Positions 1 to 8,349 of a stretch of 64,000 bases of DNA are shown here, in pieces. Both the position numbers and the translations under genes were made by a program. The notes under the pieces are model-generated. The model was not told where the DNA came from, did no database searches, and worked only from the letters and a program-made list of their open reading frames with translations. Within the stretch, counting starts at the first letter, position 1. The number at the start of each line of letters is the position of its first letter. Source of the stretch: Syntrophotaleaceae bacterium (GTDB taxonomy: Bacteria > Desulfobacterota > Desulfuromonadia > Desulfuromonadales > Syntrophotaleaceae); assembly GCA_041390365.1 (NCBI GenBank), contig JAWKQB010000001.1:124001-188000 (forward strand), written 5' to 3'.

Positions 1-28
1 CATAGGGCCTCCACAGCTGTAGATGGTC

Positions 29-57
29 GATCCCGGCTTTCGCCGGGAGTCGTTTTT
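29..57 (+). terminator. Intrinsic terminator-like hairpin
   Basis: Stem CCCGGC (32-37) pairs with GCCGGG (42-47) around the loop TTTC, extended by a GAT/ATC pairing with one bulge, and is followed by TTTTT at 53-57. It would end a plus-strand transcript coming from the left of the window. Confidence 0.6.
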
Positions 58-128
58 GAAAATCTCTACCGGTCAGTATATCAAAACGCGATCAGATCAA
101 TCTTCCCACCGATTGAATCTTGAATAAT

Positions 129-176
129 TCGAAATCGAAATTGGGGTCGGTATCGGGGTCGGGGTCGGCCTTGGTT
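129..176. repeat. Hexamer word array, TCGNNN type
   Basis: Eight six-base words in perfect register start at 129, 135, 141, 147, 153, 159, 165 and 171: TCGAAA twice, TTGGGG, TCGGTA, TCGGGG twice, TCGGCC, TTGGTT. Three of these words recur at 57709-57728. No strong inverted arm is present at this copy. Confidence 0.75.
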
Positions 177-393
177 TAGAATTTTGTCTTTCCCCCACAC
201 CCCTCACCCCTCACGCCATTTTTGATAAAATATCCATATCGGCTACTGAGAGGGATACGGACATCGGGACCGGGCCGATTTGACTTCGGCCCCCTATCCA
301 TGTTTACACTGTGCCCGCCACCCTGCCTTTCCCCTCGAGGGAAAAACCCGGGGCCAACCCCGGCCGCAAGGCCGACGAGAAACGGGAAGGATC

Positions 394-615
394 ATGATCG
401 TTCCAGTCGTTGTTTATCAGGAAGAGGGCAAGGACAACAAATTCAGCATCTGTCACGATTCAGAGGAGGACAACTATTTTCTCATGGTCGGGCAGGAAGT
501 CTATCATGAATTCAATTACCCCTTTCGCGGGGAATATGAGGAAGTGAAAGCCAAACTGAAGGAATTGATTGCCTCGGAACATCTGGTCATCGTTCCACCG
601 AGATCCAATGAGTAA
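394..615 (+). CDS. Small hypothetical protein, 73 aa
   Basis: I do not recognise this family. The 73-residue product is acidic and soluble-looking, with no signal peptide, membrane segment or cysteine pair, and has the look of a single small alpha/beta domain. The start at 394 is chosen because GGAAGG lies a few bases upstream, whereas the longer in-frame reading upstream from 280 runs through repeat-rich DNA without a binding site. Two hairpins follow it (619-642 and 684-714), so it is probably monocistronic. It resembles the short conserved orphans common beside hyp loci, but no role can be assigned. Confidence 0.65.
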   Translation: MIVPVVVYQEEGKDNKFSICHDSEEDNYFLMVGQEVYHEFNYPFRGEYEEVKAKLKELIASEHLVIVPPRSNE

Positions 616-618
616 GGG

Positions 619-642
619 TCAGGCCCTTGAAAAAGGGCCTGA
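619..642 (+). terminator. Hairpin after the 394-615 gene
   Basis: Perfect 10-bp arms TCAGGCCCTT and AAGGGCCTGA enclose a four-base loop immediately after the stop codon. The tail (TTCAAAAT) is only weakly T-rich, so this may protect the 3' end or pause polymerase rather than terminate on its own. Confidence 0.5.
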
Positions 643-683
643 TTCAAAATACGGCTGGTGAAAGAGAGCAAGAGGAGGAGTTG

Positions 684-714
684 AGGACTTCGAATGGCCG
701 AAGTCCTGTTTTTT
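684..714 (+). terminator. Strong intrinsic terminator just before the zinc-ribbon gene
   Basis: Arms AGGACTTCG (684-692) and CGAAGTCCT (699-707) are perfect, the loop is six bases, and six T follow (709-714). The next start codon is only 13 bases downstream, so the hairpin sits inside the natural leader of that gene and could act as an attenuator. Confidence 0.8.
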
Positions 715-727
715 AACAAGGAGAATC

Positions 728-949
728 ATGAGTTTTACGTTGAAAAAGGCTATCATCGAGCAGGGAGAAAAGGAGATTGTTCTGGATTGTCCTCATTGCA
801 GAACCCTTCTCCGTGTCACCCCGATCCGTTTCAGGATCGGGTTCACCTACCGCTGCGATCTTTGCGGGGGCGAGGTCTGCCTTGACCGCGAAAGAGTTTC
901 GCAACTGGTTCATCAAATGAACGCAAAGCTGGCCGGCATGAAAAAATAG
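728..949 (+). CDS. Small zinc-ribbon protein, 73 aa
   Basis: Two CxxC pairs (CPHC near residue 21 and CDLC near residue 43) spaced about 20 residues apart form a minimal zinc-ribbon. There is no signal peptide or membrane segment, so it should be cytoplasmic. AAGGAG ends six bases before the ATG. The gene converges on hypE, whose stop is 55 bases away. The ribbon suggests nucleic-acid or protein binding, but nothing points to a specific partner; its placement beside the hydrogenase maturation genes may be chance. Confidence 0.7.
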   Translation: MSFTLKKAIIEQGEKEIVLDCPHCRTLLRVTPIRFRIGFTYRCDLCGGEVCLDRERVSQLVHQMNAKLAGMKK

Positions 950-1003
950 GACGGGAGGGGGGAAAATCCCTCTGCCGGTCGGGCAAAAACATCTTGAGCC
1001 GGA

Positions 1004-2017
1004 TCAGCAGATTCGCGGCAGTTGTTCGCCGGCGAGCATCTCAACCGACCGGCGGCCGCCGACTTGGGTGTCCATTTCGACCCGGCCATGGCCCGCGGCG
1101 GAAATCTCGCCGATGATTGCCGCGTCCCGGCCCAGGGGATGGCGGCGCATCCGCTCCAGAGTTCGCTCAGCCGCATCCGCATCGGCCACCACCAGGACTT
1201 TCCCCTCGTTTGCCACATACAAAGGGTCGAGGCCGAGCAGGGCACAGACGCCCCGCACCGGTCCCTTGAGGGGCAGGGCCGCCTCGTCGACGGTGATGGT
1301 CACCTGCGACTGCAGGGCGATCTCCTTGAGGGTGGTGGCCACCCCGCCTCGAGTCGGATCGCGCAGGACATGAATCGAGTCCCCTTCTGCATTCAGCAGT
1401 TCCGAGACCAGGCCGTTCAGAGCGGCGCAATCACTGAGGATTTCAGTCTCCAGTGCCAGCCCTTCCCGTTTGGCCATGACCGCGATACCGTGGTCGCCGA
1501 TGGTGCCGTTGATGAGGATTTTGTCTCCTGGCCGGGCCAGGGCGCCGCCGAGATTCAGTGAAGAGGGGATCCGGCCGATACCGGAGGTGTTGATGAAAAT
1601 GCGGTCCGCCTTGCCGCGGGGCACCACCTTGGTGTCGCCAGTCAGGATGGAGACTCCGGCCTTGTCGGCGGCGCGGCGCATGGAGACGAGGATGGTTTGG
1701 AGGTCCGTGCGGCTGAAGCCCTCCTCGAGAATCAGGCTGACGCTGATCCCCAAGGGCTGGGCCCCCACCATGGCGAGGTCGTTTACGGTCCCGTTGATGG
1801 CGAGATCGCCGATGTTGCCGCCGGGAAAAAAGATCGGGTCGACCACGTAGGAGTCGGTGGTGAAGGCGAGACGTCCTCCTTCGTGCTCCAGCAGGGCGGC
1901 GTCGTTCTGACCGGCCAGAGGGGTGCCGGAGAGGGTCGGGATGATCAGTTGATCAAGCAGCTGGTGGGAGAGCTTTCCGCCGCTGCCATGTCCGAGAAGG
2001 ATAAGGTCTTTGTCCAC
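1004..2017 (-). CDS. hypE: Hydrogenase maturation carbamoyl dehydratase HypE
   Basis: HypE accepts a carbamoyl group from HypF on its C-terminal cysteine and dehydrates it with ATP to give the cyanide ligands of the [NiFe] site. The 337-residue product ends in PRIC, the canonical tail with the terminal cysteine, and has the AIR-synthase-like fold markers GHGSGGK near residue 10 and DPTRGG in the second half. The GTG start is preceded by GGAAAG. It is the last gene of the hydrogenase operon, 55 bases after hypD. Length and motifs match the family; nothing is missing. Confidence 0.97.
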   Translation of the reverse strand: MDKDLILLGHGSGGKLSHQLLDQLIIPTLSGTPLAGQNDAALLEHEGGRLAFTTDSYVVDPIFFPGGNIGDLAINGTVNDLAMVGAQPLGISVSLILEEGFSRTDLQTILVSMRRAADKAGVSILTGDTKVVPRGKADRIFINTSGIGRIPSSLNLGGALARPGDKILINGTIGDHGIAVMAKREGLALETEILSDCAALNGLVSELLNAEGDSIHVLRDPTRGGVATTLKEIALQSQVTITVDEAALPLKGPVRGVCALLGLDPLYVANEGKVLVVADADAAERTLERMRRHPLGRDAAIIGEISAAGHGRVEMDTQVGGRRSVEMLAGEQLPRIC

Positions 2018-2072
2018 AGTCTTTCCTGTCTTAAGGCATTCGCCTGAATAAAGGGGGCCCGCCCAAAATCTC

Positions 2073-3173
2073 TCAGGCCAGGCTCTGCCCGTACTTGTAG
2101 GCGGCTGCGCAACTCCCTTCGGAGGACACCATGCAGGCCCCTACCGGCTCCTCCGGGGTGCATGCTTTGCCGAAAAGAGGGCAGTCGGCCGGCATGACTT
2201 TGCCTTTCAGCACTTCGCCGCACAGGCAGCCTGCGGCCTCCCGCGGCTCCTCGACCTCGACCGGCAGCGCCCGTTCGGCATCGAAAGATGCATATTTTTC
2301 AGCGATGGCCAGACCGCTGAGGGGAATCGCGCCGATGCCGCGCCAGTTCGAGTCGACGGGGATGAAGACCTCGTCGAGCAGTTCCCGGGCTTTGGGATTG
2401 CCCTCAGGGGTGACGAAGCGGCGGTATTGGATTTCGACCGCGCGACGACCTTCCACCCGCTGTTGGACCAGCATCGCGACGCCCTGCATGATATCGGCGG
2501 GTTCAAAGCCGGTCACTACGCAGGGCAGACCATGCTCCTCTGCCAGAAAGAGGTAGGCATCCCCACCGATCACCGTACTGACGTGAGCCGGACAGAGATA
2601 GCCGTCGATGGCCAGTTCGGGGTCTGCCGACAATACCTGCATCGCCATTGGTATGGTCTTGTGCGCCGCCAGCACGAAATAGTTTTTCAGCCCTTGCCGG
2701 TCCGCGCTCAAAATGCTGGCGGCTACGGTCGGGGCCGTGGTTTCGAATCCGACCCCGAGGAAAACGACCTGTTTGTCAGGGTACCTTTGTGCCAGGGCCA
2801 CCGCATCCATGGAGGATTGAACGATGCGCACATCGGCGCCCCTGGCCCTTTCCTGAATCAGACTGGAGGATGAGCCGGGCACCCGGAGCATGTCGCCGAA
2901 GCTGGCGACGATGAGTTGCGGCTGCCTTGCATAGGCCACAGCCTGATCTACAAAGCCGATCGGAGTCACGCAGACCGGGCAGCCGGGGCCGGAAATGAGC
3001 CTTATGCCGGACGGCAGCAGGCTGCGCAGACCGTGCTGGTAGATGGCCATGGTATGGGTGCCGCAGACCTCCATGAAGGTCAGAGGCCCGCCAAGGCTCG
3101 CGCACCAGTCCCTGATGCGTCCGGCCAGACCCTGCACAAGCTCGCGTCTGCGGAACTCCTCGCTGAAACTCAT
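2073..3173 (-). CDS. hypD: Hydrogenase maturation factor HypD
   Basis: HypD is the [4Fe-4S] scaffold that, with HypC and HypE, assembles the Fe(CN)2CO unit. The start at 3173 follows GGAGGAGCC and its ATG overlaps the hypC stop (ATGA), giving a 366-residue protein. Conserved elements are the ECGTH-like VCGTHT (Cys37), GPGCPVC (Cys65, Cys68) and a cysteine-rich C-terminus (from about residue 325) that would carry the cluster. A GTG a few codons further upstream exists but has no binding site. Translation is probably coupled to hypC. Confidence 0.97.
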   Translation of the reverse strand: MSFSEEFRRRELVQGLAGRIRDWCASLGGPLTFMEVCGTHTMAIYQHGLRSLLPSGIRLISGPGCPVCVTPIGFVDQAVAYARQPQLIVASFGDMLRVPGSSSSLIQERARGADVRIVQSSMDAVALAQRYPDKQVVFLGVGFETTAPTVAASILSADRQGLKNYFVLAAHKTIPMAMQVLSADPELAIDGYLCPAHVSTVIGGDAYLFLAEEHGLPCVVTGFEPADIMQGVAMLVQQRVEGRRAVEIQYRRFVTPEGNPKARELLDEVFIPVDSNWRGIGAIPLSGLAIAEKYASFDAERALPVEVEEPREAAGCLCGEVLKGKVMPADCPLFGKACTPEEPVGACMVSSEGSCAAAYKYGQSLA

Positions 3174-3403
3174 GGCTCCTCCCGGCTCACGGCAAGGCAC
3201 TCTCGCATCAGGGCAAGGGTCTCAAGAGCCTCCTGCTCGTCGAGCTTGCTGATGGCGAAACCGGCGTGGATCAGGAGGTAATCTCCTTCCGTCACCTCCT
3301 CGCCGAGCATCATCAGACTGGCCGAACGTTTGACCCCGTCGATTTCCGCCACGACGGTATCACCGTCTCGGCTGATCACCTGCATGGGTACTGCTAGACA
3401 CAT
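3170..3403 (-). CDS. hypC: Hydrogenase assembly chaperone HypC
   Basis: This 77-residue protein begins MCLAVPMQV; the essential Cys2 coordinates the Fe(CN)2CO precursor while HypC shuttles it from HypD to the large subunit. The fold is a small OB-like barrel with a short helical tail. It overlaps the 3' end of hypF by ten bases and the start of hypD by four, indicating translational coupling across hypF-hypC-hypD. Only one HypC/HybG-type chaperone is present in the window, consistent with a single large subunit client here. Confidence 0.97.
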   Translation of the reverse strand: MCLAVPMQVISRDGDTVVAEIDGVKRSASLMMLGEEVTEGDYLLIHAGFAISKLDEQEALETLALMRECLAVSREEP

Positions 3404-5670
3404 AGCTCACTCCGTCCCGCGATAACGGCCTGCCCCAGGGCCAGCCCGCCGTCGTTGGGCGGTACCAGGCGCTGGGTGTAGACCCGAAATTTTCTGTCTT
3501 CAAGAATGTGGCACAGCTCCTCGGTGAGCAGCCGGTTCTGGAACACGCCGCCGGAGAGAACCACCCGCTCCAGGCCTGTCTCCGCTCGGACTTTTTCGCA
3601 GAGGTCTCCTGCAGCGGCCGCCAGGCTGTGGTGAAAGCGCCGGGCCAACTGGTTCTGCGGTGCGCCCTGCCGCTGTTCCTCCAGCAGCTTGCGCATCAGC
3701 TCGGCGAAGTCGAGCACCCAGTATCCCGCCTCCTCGACGATGGCGAAAGGCCAGGGTTCACCGGTCGGCGCAGCGGTTTCGGCCAGGGCCTCCAGCTCTA
3801 TGGCCGCCTGACCCTCGTAGGCCACCTGCTGGCGCAGGTCGAGCAGGCTGGCCACGGCGTCGAACAGCCTCCCGCAACTGGATGTGAGCGGGGCGTTGAT
3901 CCCTTTCTCCAGCATCTGCAGGAACAGCGATTCTTCTCCCGGCGAAAGTTGCCTGGTGCAGGGCAGGTTCAGATCGTACAGATGGCTGCCGAACAGACGA
4001 TAAAGCCAGGACAGGGCCATGCGCCAGGGTTGGCGCACCGCCGCGTCTCCTCCGGGCAAGGGCAGGGGGCGCAGGTAGCCGCTGCGCTCGAAAGACCGGT
4101 AGCCGCCGACCAGAAATTCCCCTCCCCAGATGGTGCCGTCGCTGCCAAAGCCGGTGCCGTCGAAGATCACGCCGATGACTTCGCCCTCCAGGCGGTGTTC
4201 GGCCATGCAGGAAGCGAGATGGGCGTGATGGTGCTGCACGGCCAGCTTCGGCAGCTCGCCCAAGACCTCGGCGTAGCCGGTTGAGAGGTAGTCGGGGTGC
4301 AGATCATGAACCACCACCTGGGGGTCGATCTTCAGAATCCGCTGCAGGTGTTTTGCCGTCTCCTCCAGGGACGCCAGGGTTTCCGTGTTCCGCAGGTCGC
4401 CGAGGTGCTGGCTGACAAAAGCCTGGTCGCCGCGGGTCAGGCAGATGGTGCCCTTGAGCTCGGCGCCCACCGCCAGCACGCTTTTCTGGGCAGCGGGGAG
4501 GGTCACCGGCCGCGGTGCGTAGCCCCTTGCGCGGCGCAGGAACACGGGCTGGCCGCGAAACACCCGGATCACCGAGTCGTCGCTGCGGACGTGGATCGCC
4601 CGGTTATGGCTCAGAAAAGCGTCGGCAATCTCCGCCAACCGGGCCAGGGCCTCCTGGTCCCGATAACAGATCGGCTCGTCGCTGAGATTGCCGCTGGTCA
4701 TGACCAGGGCACCGAACCGACCGCGCAGCAGCAGGTGGTGGAGCGGCGTGCAGGGCAGCATCACCCCGAAGTAGCCGTTGCCCGGGGCCACCAGCGGGGC
4801 GATGACGTTGAGGGGCCGTTTGGGCAGCAGCACGATGGGCCGCTCGGGTCCCTGCAGCAGCCGGGCGGCCGTGGCGTCGCATTCGGCAATCGCCTCGGCA
4901 GCTTCCAGGTCAGACACCATGAGGGCAAAAGGTTTCTGGTCGCGTCTTTTGCGCCGCCGGAGTTCCGCCACAGCCTCCTGGTTGACGGCGTCCACGGCGA
5001 GTTGGTAGCCGCCCAGACCCTTTACCGCCAGAATGCGACCTTGCCGCAGCAGATCGACAGCGGTTTCCAAAGGATCGCCGGCGATGTCCTGCCCCCGATT
5101 GTCCTGCAGTCGCAATTGCGGGCCGCATTCGGGGCAGGCGATCGGTTGTGCATGAAAGCGGCGGTGCAGCGGGTCCCGATATTCGTCAAGACAGGCTTGG
5201 CACAGGTCGAAATCGGCCATGGTGGTCAGGGGCCGATCGTAAGGGACGCCCCGCACAATGGAGTAACGGGGTCCGCAGTTGGTGCAGTTGATGAAGGGGT
5301 AGCGGAAGCGTCGGTCTGCAGGGTCGAACATTTCGGTCAGACAATCCTTGCAGACGTCCCCGTCCGGAGCAATCTGGACCTCGTCACCGCTGCCGCCGCT
5401 GGCATGAATGACAAAATCCTCTTCGTCGACCGGCTCGATCTCCTCGCTTTGGATGGCGTTGATCACAGCAAGAGGGGGGGCCTGGTCGCGCAGTTCGAAG
5501 ACGAACTGTTCGAGCCTCTGCGCTGGCCCCTGAACCTCCAGTACCACTCCGCCCGGAGTGTTCATGACCCATCCGCGCAAGGCAAGGGACACCGCCAGGC
5601 GGTATACAAAGGGGCGAAAGCCGACCCCCTGGACGATGCCCTGAACCCGCACACGCAGCCGACTGTTCAC
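3394..5670 (-). CDS. hypF: Carbamoyltransferase HypF
   Basis: HypF makes the thiocarboxamide on HypE from carbamoyl phosphate and ATP. The start is taken as the GTG at 5670 whose GTGA overlaps the hypB stop; translation from further upstream would lie inside hypB. The resulting 758 residues show, in order, an acylphosphatase domain (VQGVGFRPF near residues 13-21), two CxxC-x18-CxxC zinc fingers (about 105-180), a YrdC-like domain and a Kae1/TobZ-like C-terminal domain with LSGGVFQN. This is the full family length and architecture. Confidence 0.96.
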   Translation of the reverse strand: MNSRLRVRVQGIVQGVGFRPFVYRLAVSLALRGWVMNTPGGVVLEVQGPAQRLEQFVFELRDQAPPLAVINAIQSEEIEPVDEEDFVIHASGGSGDEVQIAPDGDVCKDCLTEMFDPADRRFRYPFINCTNCGPRYSIVRGVPYDRPLTTMADFDLCQACLDEYRDPLHRRFHAQPIACPECGPQLRLQDNRGQDIAGDPLETAVDLLRQGRILAVKGLGGYQLAVDAVNQEAVAELRRRKRRDQKPFALMVSDLEAAEAIAECDATAARLLQGPERPIVLLPKRPLNVIAPLVAPGNGYFGVMLPCTPLHHLLLRGRFGALVMTSGNLSDEPICYRDQEALARLAEIADAFLSHNRAIHVRSDDSVIRVFRGQPVFLRRARGYAPRPVTLPAAQKSVLAVGAELKGTICLTRGDQAFVSQHLGDLRNTETLASLEETAKHLQRILKIDPQVVVHDLHPDYLSTGYAEVLGELPKLAVQHHHAHLASCMAEHRLEGEVIGVIFDGTGFGSDGTIWGGEFLVGGYRSFERSGYLRPLPLPGGDAAVRQPWRMALSWLYRLFGSHLYDLNLPCTRQLSPGEESLFLQMLEKGINAPLTSSCGRLFDAVASLLDLRQQVAYEGQAAIELEALAETAAPTGEPWPFAIVEEAGYWVLDFAELMRKLLEEQRQGAPQNQLARRFHHSLAAAAGDLCEKVRAETGLERVVLSGGVFQNRLLTEELCHILEDRKFRVYTQRLVPPNDGGLALGQAVIAGRSELCV

Positions 5671-6422
5671 GAGACCCTGCGCTGCTCCTTGCACCGTGAA
5701 ATGCCCTCCCGAAGCCAGGCATACCACGCCTCCATGCCCTGGCCTGATTTGGCGGAGACTTCGAAGATGCGGATCTCCGGATTGACCTTTCGGGCGAAGG
5801 CCTTGCACTGCTCCACGTCGAAATCGAGATGAGGCAGCAGGTCGACCTTGTTGAGCAGCATCAGATCCGCGTTGTGAAACATGGCCGGGTACTTGAGAGG
5901 CTTGTCTTCGCCCTCGGTGACGCTCAGGACCACCACCTTGTGGTGTTCGCCGAGGTCGAAAGTCGCCGGGCAGACAAGATTGCCGACGTTTTCGATCAGC
6001 ACGCTGTCGAGCGCCTCCAGTTGGAAAATCTCAACGGCGTGAGCGACCATGTGGGCATCGAGGTGACAGCCGGCACCGGTGTTGACCTGTTTGACCGGCA
6101 CTCCCGTTGCCGCGATGCGCCGAGCGTCGTTGTCAGTCTGCTGGTCCCCTTCGATGACCGCGAAGGCACAGAAACCTTGAAGGTCCCGCAGGGTCTTTTC
6201 CAGCAGGGTGGTTTTTCCCGATCCGGGGGAACTGACCAGGTTGAGGACGAACAGCCCCTGCTCGGCGAAGCGAGCCCGGTTCCCGGCGGCCAGCCGGTCA
6301 TTTTTTGCCAGAATGTCCGTTTCGACGGAAACAACCCGGGCCTGCCGGTCTTCGACCGGATGCTCGTGATGATGATGGTGATGATGCTGCGATTCGGAAC
6401 CGCAGCCGCAGCCGGTACACAT
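5667..6422 (-). CDS. hypB: Hydrogenase nickel incorporation GTPase HypB
   Basis: HypB delivers nickel with HypA using GTP. The 251-residue protein starts MCTGCGCG, the high-affinity N-terminal nickel motif CxxCxC, followed by a run of seven histidines (13-19) that suggests nickel storage. The P-loop SSPGSGKTT is at about 64-72, a Cys-His metal site occurs in TGAGCHLDAH, and NKVDLL is the guanine-specificity loop. The start lies one base after the hypA stop and the stop overlaps hypF. Both the CxxCxC and His-rich elements are present together, which not all HypB proteins have. Confidence 0.97.
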   Translation of the reverse strand: MCTGCGCGSESQHHHHHHHEHPVEDRQARVVSVETDILAKNDRLAAGNRARFAEQGLFVLNLVSSPGSGKTTLLEKTLRDLQGFCAFAVIEGDQQTDNDARRIAATGVPVKQVNTGAGCHLDAHMVAHAVEIFQLEALDSVLIENVGNLVCPATFDLGEHHKVVVLSVTEGEDKPLKYPAMFHNADLMLLNKVDLLPHLDFDVEQCKAFARKVNPEIRIFEVSAKSGQGMEAWYAWLREGISRCKEQRRVS

Positions 6423-6423
6423 G

Positions 6424-6756
6424 TTATTCGACCTCCAGTTGTTTGACCCGCAGTTCTGTTCCGGCCAGAATCTCCAGGCCGAAGTCGCCACATGCGCTGC
6501 AGGCCTCGTAATAGGATCCCACCTGCTGCTCCTTGCCGCATGTCCGGCAGCGTGCCTGGCCGGGAATGGAAATGATGGCAAGGCGCGCCCCCTCCATGGG
6601 GGTGCCTTTGCTGCATGCCTCGAAGCAGAATTCGACCGATTCGGGGATCACGCCGCTCAGCCGGCCAATTTCGACCGTCACTGCAAGGACCCTCTTGCCC
6701 TCGGCGTAATTCCGGCCAATGTCGATAATGTTTTGGGTAATGGAGAGTTCATGCAT
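6424..6756 (-). CDS. hypA: Hydrogenase nickel metallochaperone HypA
   Basis: HypA binds nickel through its N-terminal MHE (His2, Glu3) and carries a structural zinc site, here Cys70, Cys73, Cys86 and Cys89 in two CxxC pairs. The 110-residue length is normal. It sits between the tatB-like gene (60 bases upstream) and hypB (one base downstream), so the nickel-insertion pair is adjacent and co-transcribed with the structural subunits. Confidence 0.97.
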   Translation of the reverse strand: MHELSITQNIIDIGRNYAEGKRVLAVTVEIGRLSGVIPESVEFCFEACSKGTPMEGARLAIISIPGQARCRTCGKEQQVGSYYEACSACGDFGLEILAGTELRVKQLEVE

Positions 6757-6815
6757 GGCAATGTCTTCCAGTCGTGACGAAGATCCCGGACCTCCGATTC
6801 CCCGTATGCATTGAC

Positions 6816-7106
6816 TCAGGGCTTGTCTTCTGCGGAGGCGGACTCCTCAGGTCCGGGATCGTTGTCGGCCACCAAAGTCGGCCGGCGTTCCGGGTCGCCC
6901 CGGTCGATGCGAGCCGCTGTCCTGCTCTTCGGATCGGGGCGTTGTTCGGTGGGGATCAGCGGTTCATGCAGGGCGTTGGTCGCGCGCTTGAATTCCGCCA
7001 ATCCCTTCCCCAGGGCGCGGGCCAGTTCCGGGAGCTTGCGCGGCCCGAGAATGACAAGGGCGAGGCCCATGATTATCAGAAGCTCGGGCATTCCGATATT
7101 GAACAT
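6816..7106 (-). CDS. tatB: Twin-arginine translocase TatB-like subunit
   Basis: A single N-terminal membrane helix (about residues 5-21) is followed by the hinge GPRKLPELA and an amphipathic helix ending near residue 45, then a charged, Pro-rich tail to residue 96. The start MFNIGMPEL and GP at the hinge favour TatB-type over TatA-type, though family calls from sequence alone are uncertain. Together with the next gene it supplies Tat components inside a hydrogenase operon whose small subunit has a Tat signal. No tatC is in the window. Confidence 0.8.
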   Translation of the reverse strand: MFNIGMPELLIIMGLALVILGPRKLPELARALGKGLAEFKRATNALHEPLIPTEQRPDPKSRTAARIDRGDPERRPTLVADNDPGPEESASAEDKP

Positions 7107-7156
7107 GGCGTTTCCTTACTCCGGCCTGACCCTGATGGGTATCGACCGGACCGAAG

Positions 7157-7321
7157 TTATTTAACGTCCGATTCGATCTCTTCCTTGGCTTCGGTGGCTT
7201 TGCGGAAATTCTTGATCCCCTTGCCCAATGCCCCTCCGATTTCCGGCAGCTTTCCGGCACCGAAAATGATCAGGATCATGACCAGAATGATGGTAAGTTC
7301 TGCCGTACCCAGTCCAAACAT
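7157..7321 (-). CDS. tatA: Twin-arginine translocase subunit TatA
   Basis: This 54-residue protein has the minimal TatA form: MFGLGTAEL, one membrane helix, the FGAGKLPEIG hinge and an amphipathic helix. The start at 7321 follows GGAGGAAAC; the frame is open further upstream but into the nikMN end without a binding site. TatA oligomers form the export pore for folded proteins. Its position between the nickel permease gene and tatB implies dedicated export of the hydrogenase. Confidence 0.88.
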   Translation of the reverse strand: MFGLGTAELTIILVMILIIFGAGKLPEIGGALGKGIKNFRKATEAKEEIESDVK

Positions 7322-7391
7322 GGCGCGTTTCCTCCAAAATGTGGTTGATGAACCGCCCACCCTTTCCTGGATGGCGGTCGCACGGATATTT

Positions 7392-8288
7392 TCACCTTCG
7401 GCCGGAAGCAATGGGCCGCTGCAGCGGAGAGGCCATTATCCGGGCCAGGGCAAAGGTCAACAGGGCGCCGGAGGCTCCTGCCACCAAAGTGCTCAATTGC
7501 CCCTGACTGAGCGCTGGAACGGCATAATCGGCCAGGGGAGCAAAGTGCAAGCTGTTCGTGAAGGGCAGACCGAAACGGACCGATGTCGCCTCCAGGGCAT
7601 CCGGCACGCTGGCGGCCCAGGGAGCCAGCAGCAGGGCAACCGCCGCCAGAGCCAGGGAGCGCTCGCGGTGAGGCGACCCCTCGGGCTGCCTTGCCAGGGC
7701 AAGATACAGGACTGCACTCATCAGTCCTTCACCAAGTCCGATCCAGGCATGATGGCCGAGCAGAACTCCGGACACCTCAAGGAAAGAGACACTCCCCCCC
7801 GCCGCCACCTGGATGCTGGCAGTCAGAGCAGCCATCATTGTTGCCAGCCAGCCTCCGACCACCACCAGCAGGGCTTGTTGCAGCGCCGGGCGGGTCGTCC
7901 GTTTCAGCAGTGCGTGTAAGGGAGCACCGATGGCGACCGCGGGCAGGGCCATGTTGAGCAGATTGGCTCCGAGGGCGAGCAGACCGCCGTCGGCGAAGAG
8001 CAGGGCCTGTACCGCCAGCACCAGGCCCATGGCCAGCACGGCGAAGGCAGGCCCAAGCAGGATGGCGGCCAGAACGGCGCCGAGCAGATGCCCGGAGACG
8101 CCGCCGATGATCGGATAGTTGACCATCTGGGCGGCGAAGATCAGGGTCGCCACTCCTGCAAAGCGGACAGGATCCGGTTTCTCATCGCTTTTGATGGCAA
8201 CAGCCGCAGCCACGGCCATGCCGAGCAGACCCAGACCTGCGCTGGCCGGACAGACGGCACCCTGAAGCATTGAATCGGGAATATGCAT
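7392..8288 (-). CDS. CbiM/NikMN-type nickel (or cobalt) transporter substrate-binding membrane protein
   Basis: The 298-residue polytopic protein begins MHIPDSML, the conserved N-terminal metal-binding start of CbiM/NikM S-components, and has about six to eight membrane helices. The C-terminal third (SVPDALEATSV and a final membrane helix) resembles the NikN/CbiN PDGLE part fused in NikMN. The co-location with hypAB makes nickel the likely substrate. The energising NikQ/NikO (EcfT and ATPase) partners are not next to it, so it either uses partners elsewhere or works alone. A ribosome site GGAGG precedes the ATG. Confidence 0.85.
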   Translation of the reverse strand: MHIPDSMLQGAVCPASAGLGLLGMAVAAAVAIKSDEKPDPVRFAGVATLIFAAQMVNYPIIGGVSGHLLGAVLAAILLGPAFAVLAMGLVLAVQALLFADGGLLALGANLLNMALPAVAIGAPLHALLKRTTRPALQQALLVVVGGWLATMMAALTASIQVAAGGSVSFLEVSGVLLGHHAWIGLGEGLMSAVLYLALARQPEGSPHRERSLALAAVALLLAPWAASVPDALEATSVRFGLPFTNSLHFAPLADYAVPALSQGQLSTLVAGASGALLTFALARIMASPLQRPIASGRR

Positions 8289-8349
8289 GGTTCCTCCCTT
8301 CGATCAAGTTGATCGTTGATTAGGTTGTTGTCGCAATAAAGAGCCGATC

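Larger units (their letters stand above)
1..393. other. Intergenic region with hairpin and word repeats
   Basis: No convincing gene is seen in the first 393 bases. The stretch holds a terminator-like hairpin (29-57), a tract of eight hexamer words (129-176), two adjacent CCCCTCA copies (200-213) and the leader of the small gene that starts at 394. Short open frames here lack a ribosome binding site and any recognisable protein content. Confidence 0.6.

Noticed and set aside
5671..5808. Longer N-terminus for HypF
   Set aside because: It would lie wholly inside hypB in another frame; the GTGA overlap start gives the family-typical acylphosphatase N-terminus.
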